Source of the DNA: Streptomyces sparsogenes
Lineage (GTDB): Bacteria > Actinomycetota > Actinomycetes > Streptomycetales > Streptomycetaceae
Assembly: GCF_001704635.1 (NCBI RefSeq)
Contig: NZ_MAXF01000038.1
Coordinates: 124,001 to 188,000 of the forward strand
DNA: 64,000 bases
Reading direction: 5' to 3'
Shown here: in pieces, positions 8,640 through 17,630 of the stretch
Numbering within the stretch: the stretch's first letter is position 1
How the letters are laid out: each line of letters begins with the position of its first letter
Position numbers and translations under genes: made by a program
The notes under the pieces: model-generated
What the model saw: only the letters and a program-made list of their open reading frames with translations
The model's database searches: none
Told to the model about the DNA's origin: nothing

Positions 8640-9386
8640 TCAGGCCCGCGGGCGCCGGCGGCGGGTGAGCCAGAGGGTTCCGGCCGCTCCGGTGAGGAGC
8701 ACCGTGGCGCCGAGGGTGCCGAGGGCGATCGCGGAGTCGGCGGGTCCGGTCTGCGGGAGGCTGCCGCCGGAGGAGGTCTGCGCGCCGCTGGTGCCGCTCG
8801 TACCGGATCCGCTCGTACCGCCCGAGCCGCCGGCGCCGCCCGAGCCGCTGGTCCCGCCCGAGCCCGTGACGTCCAGGCTCAGCGAGGGTCCCGGGTTGTT
8901 GCCCGGGGTGCAGGTCGTGGTGGTGCCCAGCGCCTTGATGGTGAGGGTCGAGGCGGTGAAGGTGACCTTCCCGGTCTTCTTCGGGGTGTAGGTACCCGAC
9001 AGATCGCTGATCTTTATCGGGGTGTTGGCGGGGATGGCCTGGTCGTTGGCGGGCCCGGAGACCTGGAGGGTGCCGGTCTCCGCGCCGCCGAGCCTGATGA
9101 GCGCGCTCGGGTGCATGGCGCCCTTGCCCAGCTCGACCGGGCTGGAGGAGACGCCCTTCTGGAAGGACATGGTGAGCTTGTACGCGCTGCCGCTCTTCAC
9201 GGCCTTGATGTCGATGGGCGAGACGGCGCTCTTGTCACCGATCGGCGTCTTGCACTTGTAGTCGACGTCCACGGTGGCGGCCCGCGCTGCCGGGGCGCTG
9301 AGGAGTGCCGCCGAGCCGGCCACGGCCGCGGCTAATGCGAGGGCTGCGCCACGGCCGAGGGCGGCGTGGCGATGCGTGTGGGACAC
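8640..9386 (-). CDS. Sortase-anchored (LPQTG) small surface protein
   Basis: A 248-residue protein. It has a signal peptide (about residues 8-36, ending APAARA), one beta-rich domain starting YKCKTPIGDKSAVSP, a Gly/Ser-rich linker, then LPQTG, a hydrophobic helix and RRRRPRA. The folded domain matches the second domain of the LAETG protein at the end of the same locus (CKTPIGDK, LGGAxxGTL/V, LTIKALGTTTTC). The two substrates are therefore paralogues. GTG at 9386 is preferred over an upstream TTG because GAGAGGGG sits eight bases ahead of it. It is first of four co-directional genes. Confidence 0.87.
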   Translation of the reverse strand: MSHTHRHAALGRGAALALAAAVAGSAALLSAPAARAATVDVDYKCKTPIGDKSAVSPIDIKAVKSGSAYKLTMSFQKGVSSSPVELGKGAMHPSALIRLGGAETGTLQVSGPANDQAIPANTPIKISDLSGTYTPKKTGKVTFTASTLTIKALGTTTTCTPGNNPGPSLSLDVTGSGGTSGSGGAGGSGGTSGSGTSGTSGAQTSSGGSLPQTGPADSAIALGTLGATVLLTGAAGTLWLTRRRRPRA

Positions 9387-9582
9387 CTCGAGATCCCCTC
9401 TCGTCAAGTGTCGCAGCCGAATGTTACTGACGACACATCAGATCGGGCGCTGACAGTACGCCCGGGACCTTGTCGAGGGAAGACAAAGTGCGCGCCGGTT
9501 CGGCGCGCAGCGGGTGAAGATATCGAAACCGGGGCGCCCGCGCGGGCCCCGCGTCCGTCGGACGCTGGGCGGGCCCCGGGCG

Positions 9583-10107
9583 TCAGGAGGGGGCGGCCAG
9601 TTCGGCCCAGACCGTCTTGCCGGTGCCGTCGGCGTTGCGGACGACCCCCCAGTCGAGACACAGCCGCTGCACGATGAACATGCCGTGGCCGCCGGGCCGG
9701 CCCGCGCGGTGCGGGGAGCGCGGGGCGGGGGTGCCCGAGCCGAGGTCCACCACTTCGAGCCGGAGCACCTTCGGCGAGAAGCTGACGCGCAGCTCCTCCG
9801 GTCCGTCGGCGTGCAGACAGGCGTTGGTGACCAGCTCGGAGACGACCAGCAGGACATCCTCCGCGGCGGCCCGCTGATCCGCCGTCACGGCCGGGAGCCA
9901 TCCCCAGTCGCGCAGCGCCTCCCGGGTGAAGTCGCGCGCGCGGGGCACGACGCCGCTGGCTCCGATCAGGTGGAGCCTGCGGATCTGCCGGATGGCCCCG
10001 GCGGGTGGGGTCGCCGCTGGGGTGGCCGAGGCGGCGGGGCCGTCCGGCTCCGGGCCGCCACGGTCGCCCGGCGGGTACGGCCGGGTGGTGCTCATCAGCG
10101 GCTTCAC
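9583..10107 (-). CDS. Anti-sigma-type serine kinase / ATP-binding regulator
   Basis: A 174-residue protein with a disordered N-terminus and a GHKL ATPase domain of the SpoIIAB/RsbW type. The N box is ELVTNACLHADG, with DLGSGTP and GGHGMFIV as the G1/G2 boxes. Such proteins bind sigma factors of the SigB/F group or phosphorylate STAS antagonists. It lies 170 bases downstream of the STAS gene on the same strand and close to the divergent sigma gene, forming a partner-switching set. From memory, S. coelicolor has a similar sigI-prsI-prsR set near its hut genes; orthology is inferred from position only. ATG at 10095 is an alternative start. Confidence 0.85.
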   Translation of the reverse strand: MKPLMSTTRPYPPGDRGGPEPDGPAASATPAATPPAGAIRQIRRLHLIGASGVVPRARDFTREALRDWGWLPAVTADQRAAAEDVLLVVSELVTNACLHADGPEELRVSFSPKVLRLEVVDLGSGTPAPRSPHRAGRPGGHGMFIVQRLCLDWGVVRNADGTGKTVWAELAAPS

Positions 10108-10277
10108 CTCACCGATTCACCGATTCAGGGACAAGGGATACCTGATCTTCTCAACTGTTTCAGCCTGTCTCCTGCCCGAGGAAAGCGTGAGAACACCCAC
10201 TTCCTGGGAACGTTTCGTGTGACGCGGGCTACGCGTCGACGACGTGCCGGGCACGCGCCGGAAACAGGAGGCGGCCG

Positions 10278-10646
10278 TCACTCGACGAGCGCCGCGTCCA
10301 GCGATTCATGGACCGTGAAGACGGCCTCCGCGCCTGTGATCTCGAACACGCGCGCCACAACCGGCTGCATCGCGACGAGATGGACCGCACCCCCCTGGGC
10401 CTCGGCCTTCAGCCGGGCACCGAGGAGGACATTGAGCCCGGTGGAGTCGCAGAACTCCAGCTTGGAACAGTCCACGACGAGTCGTGCATGCCCCTCCTCC
10501 ACGCAGGCCTCCAGCGGTTCCCGCAACGCCTCGGCGGTGTGGTGATCCAGCTCACCCGCCGGCGTCACGACCGCACTCGCCCCGTGGTGCCGAACCTCAA
10601 CCTGCAGCCGGCCCTTGCTGGCGCTGCCGACCATCTGGCGGTCCAT
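10278..10646 (-). CDS. STAS-domain anti-anti-sigma factor
   Basis: A 122-residue protein that is essentially one STAS domain. VVTPAGELDHHTAEALREPL gives the first strands, and CDSTGLNVLLGA holds the phosphorylatable Ser at about residue 68. By family knowledge the unphosphorylated form binds the anti-sigma kinase and frees the sigma factor. The ATG at 10646 was chosen because AGAAGAGG precedes it; the open frame extends further but without a good ribosome site. It is divergent from the sigma gene across 250 bases, so promoters of both may overlap. Confidence 0.9.
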   Translation of the reverse strand: MDRQMVGSASKGRLQVEVRHHGASAVVTPAGELDHHTAEALREPLEACVEEGHARLVVDCSKLEFCDSTGLNVLLGARLKAEAQGGAVHLVAMQPVVARVFEITGAEAVFTVHESLDAALVE

Positions 10647-10896
10647 GTGCGCACCTCTTCTGGCGTCTCGTTGCTTTCGATTGCGCGGATCGAACATTAC
10701 GCCTTCTCCACGTCCTCCGGTACCCGAACATTTCACATTCTTCGCCAAATATGGACAAGTTGGACTTGCCACGTGGAGGTGATTGCGGGTAGGCGTAGAG
10801 AGACACATCCGCCACGTACCGGCTTTGGAGGCGCCGCAAACCGCATCAGCTCGTAATGGCGTCGGCAGCCATATGCCGAGAATGAGGGAGGAGACT

Positions 10897-11862
10897 ATGT
10901 CACCCCGGCTCGACGAATCGCGCACCGATTCCTCTGTTAACACATCAGCCACTCAGGACACTCGGATCACCGCCTCGTCGACAATCGCAGCACCACGGTC
11001 CGCACCCGACCCGGACGGCCCCCCGGCCCCCGGGCACTCTTTCGAGGACCTGCCCGAACTGGCCGACCTACCCGAGATCCCGCCGTACGAAACGGTGGGG
11101 CCGGTGGACGCGCGGGCGTTGTCCAAGACCCTCTTCGAGCGGCTCGAGGCCCTTGAGGAAGGCACCCACGAATACGCGTACGTCCGCAACACCCTGGTCG
11201 AGCTCAACCTGGCCCTCGTCAAGTTCGCCGCCTCCCGCTTCCGCTCCCGCAGCGAGCCCATGGAGGACATCGTCCAGGTCGGGACCATTGGCCTGATCAA
11301 GGCCATCGACCGCTTCCAGCTCAGCCGGGGCGTCGAGTTCCCCACGTTCGCGATGCCGACCATCGTCGGCGAGATCAAGCGCTTCTTCCGCGACACCAGT
11401 TGGTCGGTGCGGGTGCCCAGGCGGCTGCAGGAGCTGCGGCTGGACCTCGCCAAGGCCGGTGACGAGCTGGCGCAGCGGCTGGACCGCGCCCCGACCGCCG
11501 CCGAACTGGCCGAGCGGCTCGGCATCACCACCGCCGAGGTCATCGAGGGCATGGCCGCGAGCAACGCGTACACCGCCAGCTCGCTGGACGCCCAGCCGGA
11601 GGAGGACGACTCCGAGGGCGCGCTCGCCGACCGGATCGGCTACGAGGACCACGGACTCGAGGGCATCGAGTACGTCGAATCCCTCAAACCCCTCATCGCG
11701 AATCTTTCACCGCGCGACCGGAAGATTCTCTCGCTGCGCTTCGTGGCGAATATGACCCAATCGGAAATCGGCGACGAGCTGGGCATATCCCAGATGCACG
11801 TCTCCCGGCTGCTGTCGCGCACACTCGTCCGGCTCCGCAGGGGCCTGATGATCGAGGAGTAG
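10897..11862 (+). CDS. RNA polymerase sigma factor, SigB/SigF/SigG family
   Basis: A 321-residue sigma factor. A variable N-terminus of about 85 residues precedes region 2 (EDIVQVGTIGLIKAIDRF, EFPTFAMPTIVGEIKRFF) and region 3 (VRVPRRLQELR onward). Region 4 (SPRDRKILSLRFVANMTQ, then SEIGDELGISQMHVSRLL) carries the helix-turn-helix that reads -35 elements. This set-up is typical of Streptomyces stress and differentiation sigma factors controlled by partner switching. The ATG at 10897 follows GGGAGGAG. Divergent genes encode the likely antagonist kinase and STAS protein. A strong hairpin follows the stop. It could be the sigI orthologue, judged by neighbourhood only. Confidence 0.93.
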   Translation: MSPRLDESRTDSSVNTSATQDTRITASSTIAAPRSAPDPDGPPAPGHSFEDLPELADLPEIPPYETVGPVDARALSKTLFERLEALEEGTHEYAYVRNTLVELNLALVKFAASRFRSRSEPMEDIVQVGTIGLIKAIDRFQLSRGVEFPTFAMPTIVGEIKRFFRDTSWSVRVPRRLQELRLDLAKAGDELAQRLDRAPTAAELAERLGITTAEVIEGMAASNAYTASSLDAQPEEDDSEGALADRIGYEDHGLEGIEYVESLKPLIANLSPRDRKILSLRFVANMTQSEIGDELGISQMHVSRLLSRTLVRLRRGLMIEE

Positions 11863-11876
11863 CGCTCACCGCAGAC

Positions 11877-11915
11877 GGATAAGGGCCCGCCCCCGTGGGG
11901 GACGGGCCCTTATCC
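11877..11915. terminator. Terminator after the sigma factor gene
   Basis: GGATAAGGGCCCG at 11877-11889 pairs perfectly with 11903-11915. The inner C-run and G-run also pair, leaving a tiny loop. It lies between the sigma gene and the convergent TetR gene. Confidence 0.85.
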
Positions 11916-12007
11916 GCGTCCGCGTGCTTTCCTTTTACGTACAAATCCCGTACGGAATATGACGCCCCGTCCGCACAACGGCTCCCGCGCGGCCGGTCCG
12001 CCCGCCG

Positions 12008-12700
12008 CTAGTCGCCGGCGGTGCCCCGGGCCAGCTCCGCGACCTCGGGGATCGCGTCGAACGCCTCCCGCGTCCTGCTCCGCAGCGCGTCGCGCCCGGG
12101 GTCGCCGGGCTGCCCCGCCCACTCCTTGAGCGCGTGCCGCCAGGCCGCCAGCATCAGCTCGAACAGCAGCCGCACCCGCAGCTCGTCGGCCGGGTGACGG
12201 CTCGCGACGGAGGCCACGAGCGCGTCGGTGACGTCCGCGCAGTGCCGGAGGCTGTGCGCGGTCAGCGCCGGGGTGCGGTCGGCGAGCGCGCGGCTGGCGC
12301 GGAAGCGGCGCTCCCAGCCGTCCGCCATGTCCGCCACCGACGCGAAGAGCGTGTCCTGAAGCGTCGTCAGCAGCGGGCCGGTCAGCGGCCGCGCCTCGAT
12401 GCGCTCGGCGTACGCGCGCCACAGCTCCTTCTCGGGCGCGAGCGCGACGTCCTCCTTGGAGGCGAACGTGCGGAAGAAGGTGCGCTTGGACACCTCCACC
12501 GCGGCCACCAGCTCGTCGAGCGTGACGGCGGCGAATCCCTTCTCCGAGAAGAGCGCCAGCGCCGTCTCGACGAGGGCCTCTCGGGTGCGCAGCTTCTTGC
12601 GCTCGCGCAGGGGCAGTTCGTTCACCACGCCGGGCAGCCTACCTCCCGGCGCCGGATGCGTCTCCGGCGCGTTCGCCTCTTGGGGGCTCATGCCTTTCAT
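12008..12700 (-). CDS. TetR-family transcriptional regulator
   Basis: A 230-residue regulator. The N-terminal TetR DNA-binding domain is at about 33-85: [17 protein letters not shown], then [21 protein letters not shown], the helix-turn-helix, then SKEDV. The all-helical C-terminal ligand and dimer domain is divergent, as is usual. It is divergently transcribed from a zinc-type oxidoreductase gene, and the shared 84-base gap contains a 15-bp palindrome and a direct repeat. That arrangement usually means repression of both genes, with release by a small molecule the oxidoreductase acts on. ATG at 12700 was used; ATG at 12691 is also possible. Confidence 0.9.
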   Translation of the reverse strand: MKGMSPQEANAPETHPAPGGRLPGVVNELPLRERKKLRTREALVETALALFSEKGFAAVTLDELVAAVEVSKRTFFRTFASKEDVALAPEKELWRAYAERIEARPLTGPLLTTLQDTLFASVADMADGWERRFRASRALADRTPALTAHSLRHCADVTDALVASVASRHPADELRVRLLFELMLAAWRHALKEWAGQPGDPGRDALRSRTREAFDAIPEVAELARGTAGD

Positions 12701-12702
12701 GC

Positions 12703-12739
12703 GCTTATGCCACTTGAAGGCTTATGCCACTCAGTGGCA
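12703..12739. promoter_or_regulatory. Operator-like repeats between TetR and oxidoreductase genes
   Basis: GCTTATGCCACT occurs twice (12703-12714 and 12720-12731). The second copy runs into a palindrome, TGCCACT-C-AGTGGCA (12725-12739). The site sits directly ahead of the TetR start and 46 bases before the oxidoreductase start, as expected for an autorepressing TetR operator. Confidence 0.7.
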
Positions 12740-12784
12740 CTATGCGGACCTCGTGATCAACTCTTCCGGACCGCGGAGGCGGAC

Positions 12785-13717
12785 TTGCGCGCACTGACGA
12801 TCGACCACACGGCCCCCGGGCATCTGACCCTCGCCGAGGTACCGGACCCCGAGCCCGCGCCCCACCAGGCGCTGGTGCGAGTCGAGGCGTTCTCGCTCAA
12901 TCACGGCGAGGTCGCCTTCGAGGTGCCCGGCGGCGCCGAGGGATCCGTACCCGGCTGGGACGCGGCGGGGGTGGTGGAGCGGGCGGCCGCGGACGGCTCG
13001 GGCCCGGCCGTCGGCACGCCCGTGGTCACCGTGGGCGCCGCCGGCGCCTGGGCCCGGCTGCGGGCCGTGGACACCGACCTGCTGGGCACCGTCCCGCCCG
13101 GCACCGACCCCGGCGCGGTCAGCACCCTGCCGGTGGCCGCGGGCTCCGCGCTGCGCGCGCTGCGCCGCCTCGGGCCGATCCTGGGCCGCCGGGTGCTGGT
13201 GACCGGCGCGGGCGGCGGGGCCGGGCGCTTCGCCGTCCAGCTCGCGGCCCGGGGCGGCGCCCAGGTCGTCGCGGCCACGTCGGACCCGTCGAAGGAGGCG
13301 GAGCTGCGGGCGCTGGGGGCGCACGAGGTCGTCGTGGGCACCGCGGTCAGGCCGTCGGAGCCGGTGCACGGCGTGATCGACCTGATCGGCGGCGCCGGGC
13401 TGGTCGCCGTCTACGAGGCGCTGGCGCCGCACGGGACGCTGGTCGCGCTCGGGCACACCGGCGGCGACGGCGAGAGCTTCCCGTACGGGGCCCTGTTCGG
13501 CCACCAGAACCGGCACAACCGGTCGATCACCACGTACTTCCTGCTGGACGACGCCGACGGGCTGGGCGCGGACCTGTCGTGGCTGGCCGGGCTCGTGGCG
13601 CGCGGCGAGCTCGACCCGCAGATCGCCTGGCGGGGCGACTGGTCGCGGGCCGCCGAGGCGGCCGAGGCGCTGCTCGGCCGCCGGGTGCGCGGCAAGGCGG
13701 TGCTGGACGTGGGCTGA
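12785..13717 (+). CDS. NADPH:quinone-reductase-like zinc-binding-type oxidoreductase
   Basis: A 310-residue MDR-superfamily protein. The GroES-like N-domain ([26 protein letters not shown]) precedes a Rossmann NADP-binding domain with [18 protein letters not shown]. It lacks the structural Cys cluster of zinc alcohol dehydrogenases, so it fits the zinc-less quinone oxidoreductase branch that reduces enones or quinones. The likely start is TTG at 12785, five bases after GGAGG; no ATG or GTG in frame fits. The adjacent divergent TetR gene and operator suggest induction by its substrate. Confidence 0.86.
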   Translation: MRALTIDHTAPGHLTLAEVPDPEPAPHQALVRVEAFSLNHGEVAFEVPGGAEGSVPGWDAAGVVERAAADGSGPAVGTPVVTVGAAGAWARLRAVDTDLLGTVPPGTDPGAVSTLPVAAGSALRALRRLGPILGRRVLVTGAGGGAGRFAVQLAARGGAQVVAATSDPSKEAELRALGAHEVVVGTAVRPSEPVHGVIDLIGGAGLVAVYEALAPHGTLVALGHTGGDGESFPYGALFGHQNRHNRSITTYFLLDDADGLGADLSWLAGLVARGELDPQIAWRGDWSRAAEAAEALLGRRVRGKAVLDVG

Positions 13718-13765
13718 GCGGCGTGGGATGAGCGGCGTGGGATGACCGGCCCGCCGCGGGCGCGG

Positions 13766-14935
13766 TCAGATCAGCTCGCCGCCCCGCCAGACCGCCGCGA
13801 CGAGGGGGACGCCGGGGCGGTAGGCGAGGTGGACGTGCGAGGGGGCGTCCAGCAGGGTCAGATCGGCGCGGGCGCCCGGGGAGATCCGGCCGACGTCGGT
13901 GCGGCGCAGGGCCCGCGCCCCGCCGGCCGTGGCCGCCCACACGGCCTCGTCCGGGGTCATCCGCATCTCGCGGACCGCCAGCGCCACACAGAAGGCCATG
14001 GAGCTGGTGAAGGACGAGCCCGGGTTGCAGTCGGGCGAGAGCGCCACCGTCGCGCCCGCGTCCAGCAGCCGGCGCGCGTCGGGGTACGGCGAGCGGGTGG
14101 AGAACTCGGCGCCCGGCAGGAGGGTGGCGACCGTGTCGCCCTGGGCCAGGGCGTCGACGTCGGCGTCCGAGAGGTGGGTGCAGTGGTCGGCGGAGGCGGC
14201 GCCCAGCTCGACGGCCAGCTGGACCCCGGGGCCCCGCGTCAGCTGGTTGGCGTGCACGCGCGGGGTCAGGCCGTGCCGTACCCCGGCGGTGAGGACGGCC
14301 CGGGCCTGGTCCCCGTCGAAGGCGCCCTCCTCACAGAACACGTCGATCCAGCGGGCGTGCGGGGCGCAGATGTCCAGCATCGGGCCGGTGACCAGGTCCA
14401 CGTACGCGGCGGGGTCGTCGGCGAACTCCGGCGGCACCACATGGGCGCCGAGGAAGGTGACCTCGTCGGTGTGGGCGGCGGCGATCTCCAGCGAGCGGGC
14501 CTCGTCCTGGGAGGTGAGGCCGTAGCCGGACTTGATCTCCAGGGTGGTGGTGCCCTGGCGGAGCGCCTCCCGGACGTAGTGCGCCACGTTGGCGCTCAGG
14601 TCCTCGTCGGAGGCGGCGCGGGTGGCGGCGACGGTGGTGCGGATGCCGCCCGCGCTGTAGGGGCGGCCGGACATCCGGGCGTTGAACTCCTGCGTCCGGT
14701 CGCCCGCGAAGACCACGTGGGAGTGGGAGTCGACGAAACCGGGGAGCAGCGCCCGGCCGCCCGCGTCGACCCGGCTGTCGGTGGCGGGTGCTTTGCTTGA
14801 CTCACCGACCCAGGCGACGCGGTCGCCGTCGATGACGACGGCCGCGTCCTGGATCAGACCGAGGGGGCCTTCGCCGAGGGAGGGGTCGTTGGTGACGAGG
14901 GTGGAGATGTCGATGATGGCGGTGGCGGTCGTCAT
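13766..14935 (-). CDS. hutI: Imidazolonepropionase
   Basis: A 389-residue amidohydrolase-superfamily enzyme that opens 4-imidazolone-5-propionate to N-formimidoyl-glutamate, the third step of histidine breakdown. Metal ligands sit in [14 protein letters not shown]. Also typical are the EIKSGYGL segment, AHVVP, the HANQL His and the LSPDCNPGS Asp region. Length is normal for HutI. ATG at 14935 (MTTATAIID) was chosen; ATG at 14956 lies upstream and itself contains AAGGAG, so either could be used. It is last in the hutU-M20-hutF-hutI run, about 100 bases after hutF. Confidence 0.94.
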   Translation of the reverse strand: MTTATAIIDISTLVTNDPSLGEGPLGLIQDAAVVIDGDRVAWVGESSKAPATDSRVDAGGRALLPGFVDSHSHVVFAGDRTQEFNARMSGRPYSAGGIRTTVAATRAASDEDLSANVAHYVREALRQGTTTLEIKSGYGLTSQDEARSLEIAAAHTDEVTFLGAHVVPPEFADDPAAYVDLVTGPMLDICAPHARWIDVFCEEGAFDGDQARAVLTAGVRHGLTPRVHANQLTRGPGVQLAVELGAASADHCTHLSDADVDALAQGDTVATLLPGAEFSTRSPYPDARRLLDAGATVALSPDCNPGSSFTSSMAFCVALAVREMRMTPDEAVWAATAGGARALRRTDVGRISPGARADLTLLDAPSHVHLAYRPGVPLVAAVWRGGELI

Positions 14936-15039
14936 CGCGGGGGCGTTCTCCTTCATCGGCCGCCGCGGCGGCCGTCGGGTCGGTTCCGGCGGGGCGGCGG
15001 CCCGGCCGGCGCCGCGGCTTCGCGCCGGGCGGTCACGGC

Positions 15040-16389
15040 TCAGTCCCGCAGGGCCGCGACGGCCTCGGCCAGGGCCTCGGGGACGCGCGGGACGAGCTGG
15101 TGCGCCCCGTCCCGTACGACATGGCGCCCGCCGACCACGGTGTGCCGGACATCGGCGGCCGTGGCCGCGAATACGGCCGTCTCGGCCCCGAGCCGGGGCG
15201 GCGGTCCCGCGGTGCGGACGGAGTCCAGCGCGATCGTCGTGAGGTCGGCGAGGGCGCCGGGCTCGATCCGGCCCGCGTCGTCCCCCCAGCCGAGGGCGGC
15301 GTGGCCGTCGACGGTGGCGGCGCGCAGCAGCGCCGGGGCGCTCCAGTGGCCCCGGGTGCGGGTGTGCAGCCGCTCGTCCATCTCCATGGCGCGCGCCTCT
15401 TCCAGGATGTCGATCACGGCGTGGCTGTCGCTGCCCAGGGACAGCGAGGAGCCCGCGTGCTGGAGCTGGGCGGCCGGGCCGATGCCGTCGGCGAGGTCGC
15501 GCTCGGTGGTGGGGCACATGCACACCCCGGTGCCGGAGTGGCCCAGCAGCCGGATGTCCCCGGGGGTGAGGTGGGTGGCGTGCACGGCCGTGGTGCGCGG
15601 GCCCAGCACCCCGTGGTCGGCGAGCAGCCGGGTCGGGGTGAAGCCGTGCGCCTCCACGCAGGCGTCGTTCTCGGCGGTCTGCTCCGAGAGGTGGACGTGG
15701 AGCGGCGCGGCGTGGTGGTCGGCCCAGCCGGCGACGGTGCCGAGCTGGTCCACGGGCACGGCCCGCACCGAGTGGACGGCCGCGCCGATCCGGGTGTTGG
15801 CGTCGGCCTTGAGCGCGCCCACCCGCTCCGCCCAGGCATGAGCGGTGCCGTCGGAGAAGCGGAGCTGGTGGGTGTCGGGCTCGGCCCCGAAGCCGGAGGA
15901 CAGATAGCAGGTGTCGAGGAGGGTGATCCTGATCCCGGCCTCGGCGGCGGCCGCGATCAGCGCCTCCCCCATGGCGTTGGGGTTGTCGTAGCGGGCGCCG
16001 CCGGGCGCGTGGTGGAGGTAGTGGAACTCGCCGACGCAGGTGATGCCCGCCATGGTCATCTCCGCGTAGACGGCGCGGGCCAGCTCGAAGTAGCTGTCCG
16101 GGGTCAGCTTGTCCGCGACCCCGTACATCACCTCGCGCCAGGTCCAGAAGGTGCCGCTGCCCGCCTGGACCACGCCCCGCAGGGCGCGGTGGAAGGCGTG
16201 GCTGTGGGCGTTGGCCAGGCCCGGGAGGGTCAGCCCGCGCAGCCAGACGGCGCCGGCGGGCGGCACGGGCGTGTTCGGCCGCACCTCCTTGATCCGTCCG
16301 TCGACCGCGGTCACGATGAGCACGTTCGGCTCCACGCTCTCGCCCAGCCAGGCGTGCTCCGCCCAGTAGGTCTGCGCCGTCAGTGACAC
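15040..16389 (-). CDS. hutF: Formimidoylglutamate deiminase
   Basis: A 449-residue amidohydrolase that converts N-formimidoyl-glutamate to N-formyl-glutamate plus ammonia, the HutF route of histidine degradation. Metal-binding motif: [18 protein letters not shown]. It also has [15 protein letters not shown] (the typical HutF His), HATHLTP and SLGSDSH with the catalytic Asp. The GTG at 16389 overlaps the end of the M20 gene by ten bases and is preceded by GGAGGGCC. Using HutF rather than a single-step HutG hydrolase means a deformylase is needed; none of HutG type is in the window, so the neighbouring M20 enzyme may fill that role. Confidence 0.92.
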   Translation of the reverse strand: MSLTAQTYWAEHAWLGESVEPNVLIVTAVDGRIKEVRPNTPVPPAGAVWLRGLTLPGLANAHSHAFHRALRGVVQAGSGTFWTWREVMYGVADKLTPDSYFELARAVYAEMTMAGITCVGEFHYLHHAPGGARYDNPNAMGEALIAAAAEAGIRITLLDTCYLSSGFGAEPDTHQLRFSDGTAHAWAERVGALKADANTRIGAAVHSVRAVPVDQLGTVAGWADHHAAPLHVHLSEQTAENDACVEAHGFTPTRLLADHGVLGPRTTAVHATHLTPGDIRLLGHSGTGVCMCPTTERDLADGIGPAAQLQHAGSSLSLGSDSHAVIDILEEARAMEMDERLHTRTRGHWSAPALLRAATVDGHAALGWGDDAGRIEPGALADLTTIALDSVRTAGPPPRLGAETAVFAATAADVRHTVVGGRHVVRDGAHQLVPRVPEALAEAVAALRD

Positions 16390-17630
16390 GCCAGGCCCTC
16401 CAGTACGTCGGCGAGTGCTGTCACCCCGGCGAGGCAGTCGTCCTCGGCCGCCGTTTCCGCGGGCGAGTGCGAGACGCCTGTGGGGTTCCTTACAAACAGC
16501 ATGGCGGTCGGCACGGACGCGGACAAAATGCCCGCGTCGTGGCCCGCGCCGGTGGGCAGGACCGGGGCGCCGCCGAGCAGCCGGGCCAGCTCGTCGCGGA
16601 GGCCGTGGGCGAACTCCACCACGGGTGTGAACGACTCCCGGGTGACCGTGACCTCGACCCCGTCGCGCTGCCCGCGCTCGACGGCCGCGCGCTCGATCTC
16701 GCCGACGACGGCCGCGAGGGTCTCCTCGTCGGGGGCCCGCGAGTCCAGCCAGCCCCGCACCAGCGAGGCGATGGCGTTGACCCCGTTGGGCTCCACGCCG
16801 ACCTTGCCGAAGGTCGCCAGCGCCCCGGCGGTCCGCGCCTTCTTGCGGGCCGCGAGCACGGTGTTGGCGTAGGTCAGCATCGGGTCGCGGCGGTCCTCGA
16901 GACGGGTGGTGCCCGCGTGGTTGGCCTCGCCGTGGAAGTCGAACCGCCAGCGGCCGTGCGGCCAGATCGCGGAGGCGACGCCGACCGGGTGGGCCGTCTC
17001 GTCCAGGGCGCGGCCCTGCTCGATGTGCAGCTCCACGAACGCGCCGATGCGGGCCAGCCGCTCCGGGTCGGGGCCGATCGCCTCCGGGTCGTACCCGGCC
17101 CGCTCCATGGCCCGCGCCAGGCTCACCCCGTCGCCGTCGCGCAGCGCGTGCGCCTGCTCGGCGCTCAGCTGCCCGGCGCTCAGCCGGGAGCCGACGCAGG
17201 CCAGGCCGAAGCGGGCGCCCTCCTCGTCGCCGAAGTTGACGAGGGCGAGCGGCTTGGCGGGCCGCGCCCCGCGCGAGCGCAGCTCGTCCAGGGCGGCGAA
17301 GGAGGAGACGACGCCGAGCGGGCCGTCGAAGGCGCCGCCGTCCGGCACCGAGTCCAGGTGCGAGCCGGTCACCACGGCGTCGCCCGCGGCCGGGTCGCCG
17401 AGCCAGGCCCACTGGTTGCCGTTGCGGTCCTCCTCGTAGCCGAGCCCGCGGGTCTCGGCCTGGGCGCGGAACCAGGCGCGGCAGTCGGCGTCGGCGCCGG
17501 TCCAGGCGTAGCGGCGGTAGCCGCCGGTCTCGGTGTGGCGGCCTATGGGGAGCAGGTCGCGCCACATCTCGTGGAAGGAGGCGCCCGGCCGGTGGCCGGG
17601 GTGCGCCACCGGCTCGCGATCGTCGGTCAC
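16380..17630 (-). CDS. M20-family amidohydrolase (allantoate amidohydrolase-like) in the hut operon
   Basis: A 416-residue Zn-dependent amidase/carbamoylase. Metal-site motifs: [20 protein letters not shown] (His and Asp), the Glu pair in [18 protein letters not shown] and the C-terminal His in [11 protein letters not shown]. The lid domain carries the HANHAG-like segment GEANHAGTT. Annotation by similarity would be allantoate amidohydrolase or N-carbamoylase. It overlaps hutU as GTGA and hutF by ten bases, so it is made with the histidine pathway. I infer it hydrolyses N-formyl-glutamate, replacing HutG. Confidence 0.88.
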   Translation of the reverse strand: MTDDREPVAHPGHRPGASFHEMWRDLLPIGRHTETGGYRRYAWTGADADCRAWFRAQAETRGLGYEEDRNGNQWAWLGDPAAGDAVVTGSHLDSVPDGGAFDGPLGVVSSFAALDELRSRGARPAKPLALVNFGDEEGARFGLACVGSRLSAGQLSAEQAHALRDGDGVSLARAMERAGYDPEAIGPDPERLARIGAFVELHIEQGRALDETAHPVGVASAIWPHGRWRFDFHGEANHAGTTRLEDRRDPMLTYANTVLAARKKARTAGALATFGKVGVEPNGVNAIASLVRGWLDSRAPDEETLAAVVGEIERAAVERGQRDGVEVTVTRESFTPVVEFAHGLRDELARLLGGAPVLPTGAGHDAGILSASVPTAMLFVRNPTGVSHSPAETAAEDDCLAGVTALADVLEGLACH

